From positions 600-64,599 of the forward strand of contig NZ_LMRD01000008.1 of NCBI RefSeq assembly GCF_001425575.1: a stretch of 64,000 bases of DNA, given 5' to 3'. The position numbers and the translations under genes are program-made. This document shows positions 29,749 to 38,267 of the stretch, in pieces; position 1 is the stretch's first letter, and each line of letters starts with the position of its first letter. The notes beneath the pieces were generated by a model. It worked only from the letters and a program-made list of their open reading frames with translations. It made no database searches and was not told where the DNA came from. The stretch is from Aurantimonas sp. Leaf443 (GTDB lineage Bacteria > Pseudomonadota > Alphaproteobacteria > Rhizobiales > Rhizobiaceae).

Positions 29749-31137
29749 TTGAAACGCACCGTCCCGATCGTCCTCGCCGTCGCCCTCTTCATGGAGAACA
29801 TGGATTCGACGGTGATCGCGACGTCCCTCCCCGCCATCGCCGCCGATATCGGCACGAGCCCGATCGCGCTGAAGCTGGCGCTGACCAGCTACTACGTGTC
29901 GCTGGCGACCTTCATCCCGATCTCCGGCCGCCTTGCCGACCGGTACGGCGCCAATCTCGTCTTCCGCCTCGCCATCGCCGTGTTCATGGCCGGCTCGCTC
30001 GCCTGCGCGATGGCCGACAGCCTGACGGGCTTCGTCGCCGCGCGCTTCCTGCAGGGCATGGGCGGGGCGATGATGACGCCGGTCGGGCGCCTGCTCCTGG
30101 TGCGCGCCGCGCCCAAGTCCGAGCTCGTCAGCGCCATGGCCTGGTTCACCATCCCCGCCCTGATCGGCCCGCTGGTCGGCCCGCCCATCGGCGGCGCCAT
30201 CGCCACCTATGCCGACTGGCGCTGGATCTTCCTCATCAACATGCCGATCGGGATCGCCGGGATCTGGCTGGCGACGGTCTATCTTCCCAGGGTGGAGAAG
30301 GTGCGCGGCGTCTCCTTCGACGCGCCGGGCTTCGTGCTGTCGGGCATTGCCTGCGCCGGGCTCGTCTTCGGCCTCTCGGTCATCTCGCTGCCCGCCCTGC
30401 CGCCGGCCGTGGGCCTTGCCATGGCCGGCGCCGGTCTCGTCAGCGGCCTTCTCTTCGTGCGCCACGCGCGGCGCGTCCCCGAGCCGCTGCTGCGCCTCTC
30501 GCTGCTGCGCACCGACACGCTGCGCGCGGCGATGAGCGCGGGCATCCTGTTCCGCGTCGGCTCGGGCGCGGTGCCCTTCCTGCTGCCGCTGATGCTGCAG
30601 CTCGGCTTCGGCTACACGCCGTTCCAGTCGGGCCTCGTCTCCTCCGTCTCGATCGGCGGGGCGATGATGATGAAGTTCCTCGCCAAGCCGATCCTCAAGC
30701 GCTTCGGCTTCCGCACCACGCTGATCGCGGCCGCGATCCTCGGCGGCTCGCTGATGGGCGCGCTCGCGCTCTTCGACCCCGCCTCGCCGATCGCGCTCGT
30801 CCTCGTCCTCCTGCTCGTCGGGGGCTTCTTCCGCTCGCTCTTCTTCACCGGCATCAACACGCTCGCCTTCGCCGACGTGCCGCCCGCGCGCGCCGGCGAC
30901 GCCACCGCCATGCTCGCCTCGGTGCAGCAGATCTCCGTCGCGCTCGGCGTCGCGCTGGCCGGCGGCATCCTGGAGGCGGGCATGCTGATGGGCGGCCGCG
31001 AGGCGGCAACGCTCGCCGACTTCCACGCCGCCTTCCTCGTCGTCGGCGTCGTCACCGTCTCGGCCGCGCTCGCCTTTCTCGGCCTGCGGCGCGAGGCGGG
31101 CGACGAGGTGGCCGGCCGGCGCGTGCCGGCCGAGTGA
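29749..31137 (+). CDS. MFS drug/solute exporter, DHA2 (EmrB/QacA)-like
   Basis: A 462-residue inner-membrane transporter with about 14 helices. It shows the MENMDSTVIATSLPAIAADIG first-helix motif (D-S-T-V, typical of DHA2 proton antiporters), the A-motif GRLADRYGANLVFR and the motif C region ALIGPLVGPPIGG. Such proteins export drugs or hydrophobic compounds. The frame is open far upstream, but that sequence is antisense to the metallo-hydrolase. The best start is TTG at 29749, with GGGAAG upstream. Confidence 0.85.
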   Translation: MKRTVPIVLAVALFMENMDSTVIATSLPAIAADIGTSPIALKLALTSYYVSLATFIPISGRLADRYGANLVFRLAIAVFMAGSLACAMADSLTGFVAARFLQGMGGAMMTPVGRLLLVRAAPKSELVSAMAWFTIPALIGPLVGPPIGGAIATYADWRWIFLINMPIGIAGIWLATVYLPRVEKVRGVSFDAPGFVLSGIACAGLVFGLSVISLPALPPAVGLAMAGAGLVSGLLFVRHARRVPEPLLRLSLLRTDTLRAAMSAGILFRVGSGAVPFLLPLMLQLGFGYTPFQSGLVSSVSIGGAMMMKFLAKPILKRFGFRTTLIAAAILGGSLMGALALFDPASPIALVLVLLLVGGFFRSLFFTGINTLAFADVPPARAGDATAMLASVQQISVALGVALAGGILEAGMLMGGREAATLADFHAAFLVVGVVTVSAALAFLGLRREAGDEVAGRRVPAE

Positions 31138-31143
31138 CGCCGG

Positions 31144-31168
31144 GCCGGCCGCGGGGGCCACGGCCGGC
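31144..31168 (+). terminator. Hairpin after MFS gene
   Basis: Inverted repeat GCCGGCCG at 31144-31151 and CGGCCGGC at 31161-31168 with a nine-base loop, starting six bases past the MFS stop. No T-run; a terminator by position. Confidence 0.45.
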
Positions 31169-31253
31169 GGTCAGGCGGGGCGACCAAGCGGGCGGGCGGC
31201 CTGGGTCGACAGAACCGGATCCCATGTGTCGTCCGATGCCCTGGGGCCGGCGG

Positions 31254-31481
31254 TCAGGCGGTCCGGGTGCGGTGGGCCGGGCCGGGCCGGCTGTCATTGG
31301 CGGGCCGGGCCTCGGCCGTCTCGATCGGGCCGTCCCGGTCGACGATCGCCTCCAGCATGTCCGCGATCTCGTGCAGCCGCTCGGCCGGCAGGCGCTGGGC
31401 GAGGCGCTCGGCGGGCCCGCGGCCGGCGAGCCGAAGGTCCAGCACCATCAAGAGAAGATCCGCAAGCGTCTTCTGGTTCAT
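31254..31481 (-). CDS. Small protein of unknown function
   Basis: A 75-residue soluble protein beginning MNQKTLADLLLMVLDLRLAG. The first 50 residues form an amphipathic helical block ending LHEIADMLEAIVDRDG; the last 25 look disordered. The gene has a strong GGGAGA site six bases before its ATG, which is why I accept it. It is divergent from the AraC-type gene 285 bases away and converges on the MFS gene. No family is recognised. Confidence 0.6.
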   Translation of the reverse strand: MNQKTLADLLLMVLDLRLAGRGPAERLAQRLPAERLHEIADMLEAIVDRDGPIETAEARPANDSRPGPAHRTRTA

Positions 31482-31766
31482 GCGGTTCTCCCAGCGGTTC
31501 AAGCACCCGCAAGACGGTGCGCGCCCGCGACAGGACGGGCTCCCGCCCCGGTCTGCACGCGCCCGGCCGGAGCGAAGAGCATCGGCCATGAGCCACCCGG
31601 AGCATCCGTCGATCATAGCGTCTCGGACGGGCCGTCTCCATGTCCGAGCATCCCGCAAGCTTGTCCGAGCGTCCCGCCGGCACCCTCGCTTTGCGTGTCC
31701 CGTCGCGAAGGTCTGCAACTTCGGGCCGACAGCCGCATTCCGTGCTGGCTTGTCACGAGGTCGCCC

Positions 31767-32765
31767 ATGAAGAATCCGCCGTTCGCGCGTTTCGCGTTCG
31801 ACAGCCGCAATCCCGATCTTGCCGATCCCTTCGAGGCCTATCACGACCTCTACGCCGTCGGCTCGGACGTCCAGCGCGTCGGCGCGCGGTTCGAGGCGCG
31901 CTTCGAGGCCAGGCTCCTCGACCGGCTCGTCCTCTTCGACCGGCATCTCAACGACGTCGCGCACGAGCGTACGGCAACCCGCGTGCGCGCCGACGGCTTC
32001 ACCCATTTCACCCTGCAGCTCGTTCTGTCCGGCCGGATGCGGATCGAGCTCGCGACCGGCGCGCGCGAGGTCCGACCCGGCGAGATCGCCGTGTTCGACC
32101 TCACGCGCCCGCAACGCACCCTCGCCTTCGACGCGCGGATCCTCACCTTCTCGGTGCCGCGCGACATCGTCGAACATGCGACCATCCACGCCATGGGCCT
32201 GCACGGCACCGTCCTCGACACCGCGCAGGGCGCGCTTCTGGCGGACGTGATGGTCTCCATCGTCAAGCGCCGTCTCGCCGAGACGACCAGCGACCCCGCC
32301 GGCGTGGTGCGCGTTCTCCAGGCCGGACTGGCGCTGGCGCTGCGGCGCGAGGACGACGGGCTCGACAAGGCCGACACGGTCGAGATCCTCGAGCGGGTGC
32401 GGCTCGTGGTGGAAGCGCATCTGGGCCGGCGCGACCTGGCGCCGGCGATCGTCGCCCATCTCTCCGGCGTCTCGCGCACGCAGCTCTACGCCCTGTTCAA
32501 GCCGATGGGCGGCGTCTCCCGCTACATCCAGGACCGCCGGGTCGCCCGGCTGCGGGCCTCGCTCCTCCATGCCGGCGGACGCGCGACCAGCATCGAGCAG
32601 CTGGCGTTTCAGGCCGGCTTCGCCTCCGGCAGCCATGCCAGCCGCCTCTTCACCCAGACCTACGGCACCACGCCGGGCCGGTTCCGCGCGGACGGCACCG
32701 ATCGCACCGCCCTCGAACCGACCCGGCGCTCGCATTTCGAGACCTGGTTGCGGACGCTCGCGTGA
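31767..32765 (+). CDS. AraC-family transcriptional regulator
   Basis: A 332-residue regulator. The N-terminal ~220 residues form an AraC-binding-like (cupin) domain with VLSGRMRIELATGAREVRPGEIAVFDLTRP. The C-terminal ~100 residues hold the two helix-turn-helix units: LAPAIVAHLSGVSRTQLYALFKPMGGVSRYIQDRRV and SIEQLAFQAGFASGSHASRLFTQTYGTTPGRFR. The ATG at 31767 has GAGG seven bases upstream. An MFS gene follows after 19 bases and is probably controlled by, and co-transcribed with, this regulator. Confidence 0.93.
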   Translation: MKNPPFARFAFDSRNPDLADPFEAYHDLYAVGSDVQRVGARFEARFEARLLDRLVLFDRHLNDVAHERTATRVRADGFTHFTLQLVLSGRMRIELATGAREVRPGEIAVFDLTRPQRTLAFDARILTFSVPRDIVEHATIHAMGLHGTVLDTAQGALLADVMVSIVKRRLAETTSDPAGVVRVLQAGLALALRREDDGLDKADTVEILERVRLVVEAHLGRRDLAPAIVAHLSGVSRTQLYALFKPMGGVSRYIQDRRVARLRASLLHAGGRATSIEQLAFQAGFASGSHASRLFTQTYGTTPGRFRADGTDRTALEPTRRSHFETWLRTLA

Positions 32766-32784
32766 CCGGCGGGGCGGCAGGACG

Positions 32785-34071
32785 ATGAAACCGGGGATGC
32801 CGGCGGGCCTCGTCCTCGCGCTGTCGCTCTGCAACGTCGTCGCGACCATGGATCGCAACCTCTTCAGCCTCCTCCTCACCCCGATCAAGACGAGCCTCGG
32901 CCTCGGCGACACAGAGCTCGGCCTGCTGCAGGGCACGGGCTTCGCCCTCCTCTATGCCCTCGCCGTCGTTCCCGCGGGCCTCCTCGCCGACCGCCTCGAC
33001 CGCCGCCGCCTCCTCGCCGCCGGACTGGGCCTCTGGAGCATGGGCATCCTCTCCTATGCCCTGGCGCCCGGCTTCTCCGCCCTCTTCGCCGCCTCGCTCG
33101 TGGTCGGGCTCGGCCAGGCGGTGCTGCAGCCCTGCGTCCTGCCCATCCTGGTCCAGTCCTTCCCGGCGCGCGCGCACGGGCGCGCCATCGCCGTCTTCAC
33201 CGCGGGCGCGGTGGCGGGGCGGGCGACAGCCCTCATCGGCGGCGGCGCCGTCCTCGCCGCGCTTTCGCGCGGCACGCCGTGGCCGGGCGCGATCGAGCCG
33301 TGGCGTCTCGTGATCCTCCTCTCCCTGATCCTGAACGCGCTGGCGCTCGCCGCCTTTCTCGCCAGCCGGCCGCCGGACGGAGCCCGCACGGCGCCGACCG
33401 GCGCGGATCGCCGCCACGCAGCCGCGCTGGCCGCCCTTCGAGCCACGCGCCCGCTCGCCTTGCGGCTCTTCCTGCAGATGAGCGCGACGGTCCTCGTCCT
33501 GCAGAGCACGGTGGCCTGGGCGCCGACCCTCCTGCATCGCCGCTTCGACCTCGCGCCGGCGAGTGCCGCGCTCGCGGCCGGCGGCGTGATGGTGCTCGCG
33601 GGAATCTGCGGACATCTGGCGGGCGGCGGGCTCGTCGATGCGGCGGGCGCGCGGCGGCGCCGGGCGGCGCCGTTCCTCGTGGGCGCGGGTGCGCTCGCGA
33701 CAGGCGCCCCCTTCCTCGCGCTCTTCGCGCTGGCGCCCGGCCTGCCGACGGCGCTTCTCGGCCTTGCGGGCTTTGCCGCCGCCATCGGCGCCGCGGCGCC
33801 GTCGAGCCTCGCCGCCCTGCAGGATCTGGCGCAACCGGCGGTGCGCGGCGCCGTCACCGGCCTGATGCTGGCGGCCGCCACGCTTTTCGGCCTCGGCCTC
33901 GGCCCCTTCGTCGTCGGCCTCGTCAGCGACGGTCTCGCGAGCGGCGGCGGGGCCCTCGGTCCGGCTCTCCTCGTCGTCGTCCTGCCGGTCGTCGCCTTGG
34001 GCGTTTCGTCCGCGCTGTCGGCCGCGACCCGTCTCGCCAGCCGGACCGGCGCCCCGGCCCTGCGAGCCTGA
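32785..34071 (+). CDS. MFS transporter
   Basis: A 428-residue transporter with about 12 helices. The start MKPGMPAGLVLALSLCNVVATMDRNLFSLLLTPIK and the motif A segment VVPAGLLADRLDRRRLLAAGLGLWS place it in the major facilitator superfamily, near the hexuronate/aromatic acid and Spns-like groups. The substrate is unknown. It begins 19 bases after the AraC gene and likely belongs to its transcript. Alternative codon starts within ten residues exist but the ATG chosen leads straight into helix 1. Confidence 0.88.
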   Translation: MKPGMPAGLVLALSLCNVVATMDRNLFSLLLTPIKTSLGLGDTELGLLQGTGFALLYALAVVPAGLLADRLDRRRLLAAGLGLWSMGILSYALAPGFSALFAASLVVGLGQAVLQPCVLPILVQSFPARAHGRAIAVFTAGAVAGRATALIGGGAVLAALSRGTPWPGAIEPWRLVILLSLILNALALAAFLASRPPDGARTAPTGADRRHAAALAALRATRPLALRLFLQMSATVLVLQSTVAWAPTLLHRRFDLAPASAALAAGGVMVLAGICGHLAGGGLVDAAGARRRRAAPFLVGAGALATGAPFLALFALAPGLPTALLGLAGFAAAIGAAAPSSLAALQDLAQPAVRGAVTGLMLAAATLFGLGLGPFVVGLVSDGLASGGGALGPALLVVVLPVVALGVSSALSAATRLASRTGAPALRA

Positions 34072-34174
34072 CCGGGCGAGACATCGGCCTCGCCCCGTTC
34101 TGCGGGATGCCTTCTTCGACGGCACGCCCCGAAGCGCCGCCGGGCGAGCCGAAAGCAAGAGGTAAGCCGGCGCT

Positions 34175-34924
34175 TCAGTCCTCGCCGCGCGGATCGTCGC
34201 GCCAGTCGGGCGCCGGCGCCTCGGCCTCGCGCTCCTCCGGCCGGTTGCCCTTGAAGCCCTTGGCCAGGACGTAGAGTTCCACCGAGCCGTCGCGGCTCGC
34301 AGGCGGCTTCACATGGTGGACGGTGGCGAAGGACTGCTTGAGGAGCGTCAGGAGATCCTGCTCCGTGCCGCCCTGGAAGGTCTTGGTGAGGAAATGCCCG
34401 CCGGGCTTCAGCGTGCGCACGGCGAAATCGGCGGCCACCTCGCACAGATGCATGGTGCGCAGGTGGTCGGTGCGTCGGTGCCCGGTCGTGGGCGCCGCCA
34501 TGTCCGACAGGACGATGTCCGGCGCGCCGCCCAGCGTCTCGATGAGGCGGGCGGGCGCGGCCTCGTCGAGAAAGTCCATCTCCAGGATCGTCGCGCCGGC
34601 CACGGGCTCGACGGCGAGATAGTCGATGCCCACGACGCGCAGGTCGTCCACCGTCGAGCCGATGCGCTCGGCCGCGATCTGGCACCAGCCGCCGGGCGCC
34701 GCCCCGAGGTCCACCACCAGCATGCCCGGCTTGAGAAGGTGGTAGCGGTCGTCGATCTCGGCGAGCTTGTAGGCCGCGCGCGAGCGATAGCCGTCGGCCT
34801 TGGCGCGCTTCACGTAAGGGTCGTTCAGCTGGCGCTGCAGCCAGGCGCGCGAGGAGGCCTTGAGCTTGTTGTTCTTCTTCACGCGCACGAAGAGCCCGCG
34901 GTCGTCGCCGCGCCCCCCGCTCAC
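34175..34924 (-). CDS. rlmE: 23S rRNA U2552 2'-O-methyltransferase
   Basis: A 249-residue FtsJ/RrmJ methyltransferase that modifies the A-loop of 23S rRNA. The catalytic K-D-K-E tetrad is visible: Lys in SRAAYKLAE, Asp in [10 protein letters not shown], Lys in LTKTFQGG and Glu in GSVELYV. The SAM motif is [13 protein letters not shown]. The start is GTG at 34924, overlapping the stop of the ppx/gppA gene (GTGA). Pairing of rlmE with a Ppx/GppA gene is common in rhizobia. Confidence 0.95.
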   Translation of the reverse strand: MSGGRGDDRGLFVRVKKNNKLKASSRAWLQRQLNDPYVKRAKADGYRSRAAYKLAEIDDRYHLLKPGMLVVDLGAAPGGWCQIAAERIGSTVDDLRVVGIDYLAVEPVAGATILEMDFLDEAAPARLIETLGGAPDIVLSDMAAPTTGHRRTDHLRTMHLCEVAADFAVRTLKPGGHFLTKTFQGGTEQDLLTLLKQSFATVHHVKPPASRDGSVELYVLAKGFKGNRPEEREAEAPAPDWRDDPRGED

Positions 34925-37032
34925 GAGGCGGCCCTTCGCACCGCGTCGGCGCGCCGCCAGGCATTGTCCGCCACCATCATCTCCGTCAGCAATCCTTCCC
35001 TGAGGCCCCGATCGGCCACGCGCAGGCGCGGCGCCGGCCACACGCGCCGGATCGCCTCCAGGATCGCGCAGCCCGCCAGGACCAGATCGGCCCTGTCGCT
35101 GCCGATGCAAGGGTTGGCGACGCGGTCCTCGAAGCTCCAGGAGGCGATCCGGGCGACCAGTTCGTCCGCCTCCTCCGAGGTCAGCCACAGCCCGTCCACC
35201 TGCCGGCGGTCGTAGCGCTCGAGCTTCAGATGGATGCCGGCGAGCGTCGTCACCGTGCCGGACGTGCCCAGAAGATGGAAGTTGCGCCCGCCCACGATGG
35301 CATCGAGCTTGTGGCGGTCGGGAAAGCCCTCGATCAGCGCCACGGTCTCGGCGATCATGGTCTCGAAGATCTCGGGCGTCACGTTGCGTCCGCCATGCTT
35401 CTCGGCCAGCGTCACGACGCCCGTCGGCAGCGAGGTCCAGGCCACGATATTGCTGGCGAGCCGGCGCGACATGCCCCCGCGCAGGTCGAGCAGCGCGATC
35501 TCCGAGGAGCCGCCGCCGATGTCGAAGAGGACCGCGCCCGAGGCGCCGCGATCGACCAGCGAGCCGCAGCCCGAGACCGCGAGACGCGCCTCGGTCTCGC
35601 GGCTGACGATCTCCAGCGAGAGGCCCGTCTCCTTCTCCACCCGCTCGATGAACTCCACGCCGTTGGCCGCCGCCCGGCAGGCCTCGGTCGCGATCAGCCG
35701 CGCCCCGCGCACGTCGCGCGCGGCCAGCTTCTGCGCGCAGATGCCGAGCGCCGCGACGGCGCGGTCCATCGCCCCGCCCGAGAGGCTGCCGGTGCGCCCC
35801 AGACCCTCGCCGAGCCGCACGATGCGCGAGAAGGCGTCGACGACGCGGAACTGGCCCGGGCGCGTCGGCATGGCGACGAGAAGGCGGCAATTGTTGGTGC
35901 CGAGATCGAGCGCGGCATAGACGGGTGGGCGCTCGGGCGGCCTTGCCTCGGAGAGCGCGTCGCTCGCCGCGCGCCGCGGTGCCGTGCCGTCCGGCGCGGG
36001 CCGGATGGCAGCGTGGCCCGCGGGCTGGCGCGCGATCATAGCCCCCCTGGCCTCGGCGGGACCGACGGCCTGGCCGGTCGGCTGTCCATGGCCTTGGCCG
36101 CGCGGCGCCGCTTCCTGCGGCCCGGTACCCGGCGCTGCCGCATGTCCCGGCGCGCCGCGCCGCTTGCGCCGCCGCGGCTTGCGCGACGCCTGTGCCGGCG
36201 GCTCGCCCGCGAGCGCCGACGCCGCGCCCGCGGCCCGCGCGCGCCCATCCCGGCTCGCGCCCGCATCCGTGCCCGATCCCGCCGCCTTGCGGCGACGCCG
36301 GCGCTGCCGCTTGGTCAAGGGATCGCCGTCGCGCGTCTCGCCGGGTCCCGACGCCTGATCGCGGCGGGCGGCGCCCTCGTCGGCCGTGCCGCCCAATCCT
36401 TTGCCGCGACGGCGCCCGGCGGGCTGGGCCTCGACCGTCGTCTCGCCCCACAAAGGCTTCGCCGAGGCGACGGAGCCGCCGCGGGTCTCCCCGCGCTCCC
36501 CAGGCGCGCGCGGCGCAGCGGCGGACTGCACCGCGGTTCCGGCTTGCGAGCCGGCCGGGCGCCGATCCCTGAATGGCGATTGCGATCCGTCGGAAGCGGC
36601 CGGACGCGACGCCCGCGCAACGCGCCGGGACGCGGCGTCTGGCGCAGGCGCGATCGGATCGGAGGCGGCCCGCGAGCCGTTCGTCGGGCCGTCCGGCCGT
36701 CGCGCAGCGCCCGCCTCGCCCGCCTCGCCCGCGCGCGAGGTGGCGCCGCGGCCGGACGGGACGCCCGGTTCGAAGACGCTTCCATCACGCCCGCCCGAGG
36801 GTTCGGCGAACGCGTCGTCCGCCCCCCGCTCGGCCGTCACGAAGCCTCGCCGCGAACCGTGCGACGGGCCGTCCGTTCGGGCGCCCTTGGGTCGCAGGAC
36901 GGTCTCCGGCCCCGGCGGTTCCGTTTGGGCAAGGGGCGCGGGAAGCCCGCCTCCCTCGCGATCATGGTTGCGCACGTCTGACTTTCCGGCGCGGCGCGGC
37001 CCGAAGGCGGGCGCCTGCGCCTCGTATCTCAT
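34921..37032 (-). CDS. Ppx/GppA-family phosphatase with ~370-residue disordered N-terminal extension
   Basis: A 703-residue protein. From about residue 370 it is a normal exopolyphosphatase/guanosine pentaphosphate phosphatase: [15 protein letters not shown], the phosphate-binding [13 protein letters not shown], and [13 protein letters not shown]. Substrates would be polyphosphate or pppGpp. The first ~369 residues are low in complexity and rich in Gly, Ala, Arg and Pro, with two strongly basic runs (KRQRRRRRK and KPRRRKRR). Rhizobial homologues also carry a basic extension before the domain, but usually a much shorter one. I placed the start at ATG 37032; the frame is open to 37167. Translationally coupled to rlmE. 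Confidence 0.85.
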   Translation of the reverse strand: MRYEAQAPAFGPRRAGKSDVRNHDREGGGLPAPLAQTEPPGPETVLRPKGARTDGPSHGSRRGFVTAERGADDAFAEPSGGRDGSVFEPGVPSGRGATSRAGEAGEAGAARRPDGPTNGSRAASDPIAPAPDAASRRVARASRPAASDGSQSPFRDRRPAGSQAGTAVQSAAAPRAPGERGETRGGSVASAKPLWGETTVEAQPAGRRRGKGLGGTADEGAARRDQASGPGETRDGDPLTKRQRRRRRKAAGSGTDAGASRDGRARAAGAASALAGEPPAQASRKPRRRKRRGAPGHAAAPGTGPQEAAPRGQGHGQPTGQAVGPAEARGAMIARQPAGHAAIRPAPDGTAPRRAASDALSEARPPERPPVYAALDLGTNNCRLLVAMPTRPGQFRVVDAFSRIVRLGEGLGRTGSLSGGAMDRAVAALGICAQKLAARDVRGARLIATEACRAAANGVEFIERVEKETGLSLEIVSRETEARLAVSGCGSLVDRGASGAVLFDIGGGSSEIALLDLRGGMSRRLASNIVAWTSLPTGVVTLAEKHGGRNVTPEIFETMIAETVALIEGFPDRHKLDAIVGGRNFHLLGTSGTVTTLAGIHLKLERYDRRQVDGLWLTSEEADELVARIASWSFEDRVANPCIGSDRADLVLAGCAILEAIRRVWPAPRLRVADRGLREGLLTEMMVADNAWRRADAVRRAAS

Positions 37033-37249
37033 GTTGTTGGCGCGGAGTGTATCAAGCCTTCGTGCGAGCACAAGCCGCCCATCCGCCCGCATTTTCAGCC
37101 TTTTCCGGCAGGCCCCTCCCGCTCCTTCGAGCCCGCGCCTCCACCCCGCGCCTTGAGACGCCGCCACCGCACCCGATTTTTTCGCCCGGAGGGTTCACAC
37201 AGCCGCCGCCATTCGCTATACGCCCCTCACCAAGGCGCTCGGCGCCCGG

Positions 37250-37323
37250 TGGGGAATAGGTTAACGGTAGACCAGCGGACTCTGACTCCGTTAGTCCTGG
37301 TTCGAATCCAGGTTCCCCAGCCA
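37250..37323 (+). tRNA. tRNA-Gln (anticodon CTG)
   Basis: A complete cloverleaf can be read: acceptor TGGGGAA pairs with TTCCCCA, the anticodon arm is GCGGA-CTCTGAC-TCCGT with anticodon CTG, the T arm is CTGG-TTCGAAT-CCAG, and CCA is encoded at 37321-37323. It reads the Gln codon CAG. It faces away from ppx. A run of six T lies about 30 bases after it. Integrase and IS fragments follow within 150 bases, so the 3' end is a likely attachment site. Confidence 0.97.
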
Positions 37324-37468
37324 GCATACAGCAAGCTCCTGTAATTATTGTTTTTTCGGCGGCTGAGAATCCTCTCGGCCCTTTCGCCACGCGATGTGCC
37401 CAAACCTGTAGCCCACAGGTGATGCCCGTCGGCGTCTCCTCGGGCTCGCGGCTCAAGGGGTCCGGTCG

Positions 37469-37723
37469 GTGGCGACTCGGCATGACACAAGCAATCTCGA
37501 ACGGCGCGGCCACACCTTCTACTGGCGCGCTCGCGTGCCGACGCGCTTCCGGAAGGTGCCTCCGCAAGCCCGCCTCTCCTTCTCACTTCGGTTGTCCGAC
37601 CATCACAAAGCGGCCTACATGGCGCGGCGGCTCAACACGCTGCTTGCCGACCTCACCGTGAGACCGACCGCCGCGATGACTGGACTTGCCTCGAGAAAGT
37701 GGAGCGTTCTCAATGCTGCCTGA
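37469..37723 (+). pseudogene. Site-specific tyrosine integrase, N-terminal fragment
   Basis: An 84-residue frame starting at a GTG. The part NLERRGHTFYWRARVPTRFRK...LSFSLRLSDHHKAAYMARRLNTLLADL matches the N-terminal arm-binding region (DUF6538-like) of phage integrases, which are usually 350-450 residues. The core-binding and catalytic R-H-R-Y domains are missing. Similarity ends near 37660-37680, where an IS end appears to begin. Its place directly 3' of a tRNA gene fits an integrase that used this tRNA as its target. Confidence 0.65.
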
Positions 37724-37731
37724 GGAACTCC

Positions 37732-37857
37732 ATGGCAGAGGCGCAGGGACGATTCACGAAGGACTTTCAGGAGGAGGCCGTGCGTCAGGTCGAGGCGAGC
37801 GGCCGGACGCAGCGCGAGGTCGCGGAAGACTTTGGCATCGGGGTATCGACACTGTGG
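37732..37857 (+). pseudogene. IS3-like transposase orfA, N-terminal fragment
   Basis: The ATG at 37732 opens a frame reading MAEAQGRFTKDFQEEAVRQV then EASGRTQREVAEDFGIGVSTL, the helix-turn-helix start of IS3-family OrfA proteins. Similarity stops at about codon 42; the frame continues into sequence that is antisense to an IS30-like piece. The bases 37681-37731 before it may be the left end of this IS. Only about a third of orfA is left, and no orfB. Confidence 0.6.
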
Positions 37858-37889
37858 CGCCCGATCTTCCGTCTCGACGAGAGCCGGAC

Positions 37890-38090
37890 ACGAAGAAGCG
37901 CAATCTCTTCGCGCTCGGCAAACGCCAGATACCGTCCGAAAAACGGCTTGGCCGACGGCCTGACCATTGCCGGTGTCATGCCGGCCGCCTTTCGGAACCA
38001 GCGGGCGCCGACAGGGGCCGAGATGCCCGCCGACACAGCCGCGTCTTTGCTGCCAATCCTCGGAGCAATACCGGACCGGAACCGCGGGAG
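37890..38090 (-). pseudogene. IS30-like transposase, N-terminal fragment
   Basis: On the minus strand the frame reads SKDAAVSAGISAPVGARWFR, KAAGMTPAMVRPSAKPFFGR and YLAFAEREEIALLR, the N-terminal signature of IS30-family transposases with the long leader. It breaks right after EEIALLR at about 37890, before the main helix-turn-helix and the DDE domain. The fragment is inverted relative to the IS3-like and integrase pieces. The right limit is approximate. Confidence 0.65.
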
Positions 38091-38267
38091 CTCGGCTCGT
38101 GAGGCCGATGGTGGCCGTCGCGGTGATGGCAATCGCGCTTGTCCCGAAGGATCCGATCTCCGTTTCCTGATGTCCATCGCCACTCCTTGCCCGAGGCAGA
38201 AGACCGGACGATCAGGTGTCGCGACGGCCGTTCGAAGGTCGGCGATACGGGTCGATCACGGGCCGCT

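Larger units (their letters stand above)
37324..38267. mobile_element. Mosaic of mobile-element remnants next to tRNA-Gln
   Basis: About 0.94 kb of less GC-rich, poorly coding DNA between the tRNA and the catabolic operon. It contains, in order, an integrase N-terminus, an IS3-like orfA N-terminus in the same orientation, and an IS30-like N-terminal piece in the opposite one. None is complete, and each is cut where the next begins. No second copy of the tRNA 3' end was found in the window, so island boundaries are unproven. Confidence 0.7.

Noticed and set aside
37469-38183. CRISPR array or phage genes next to the tRNA
   Set aside because: No regularly spaced repeats and no structural phage genes; only integrase and IS pieces are visible.
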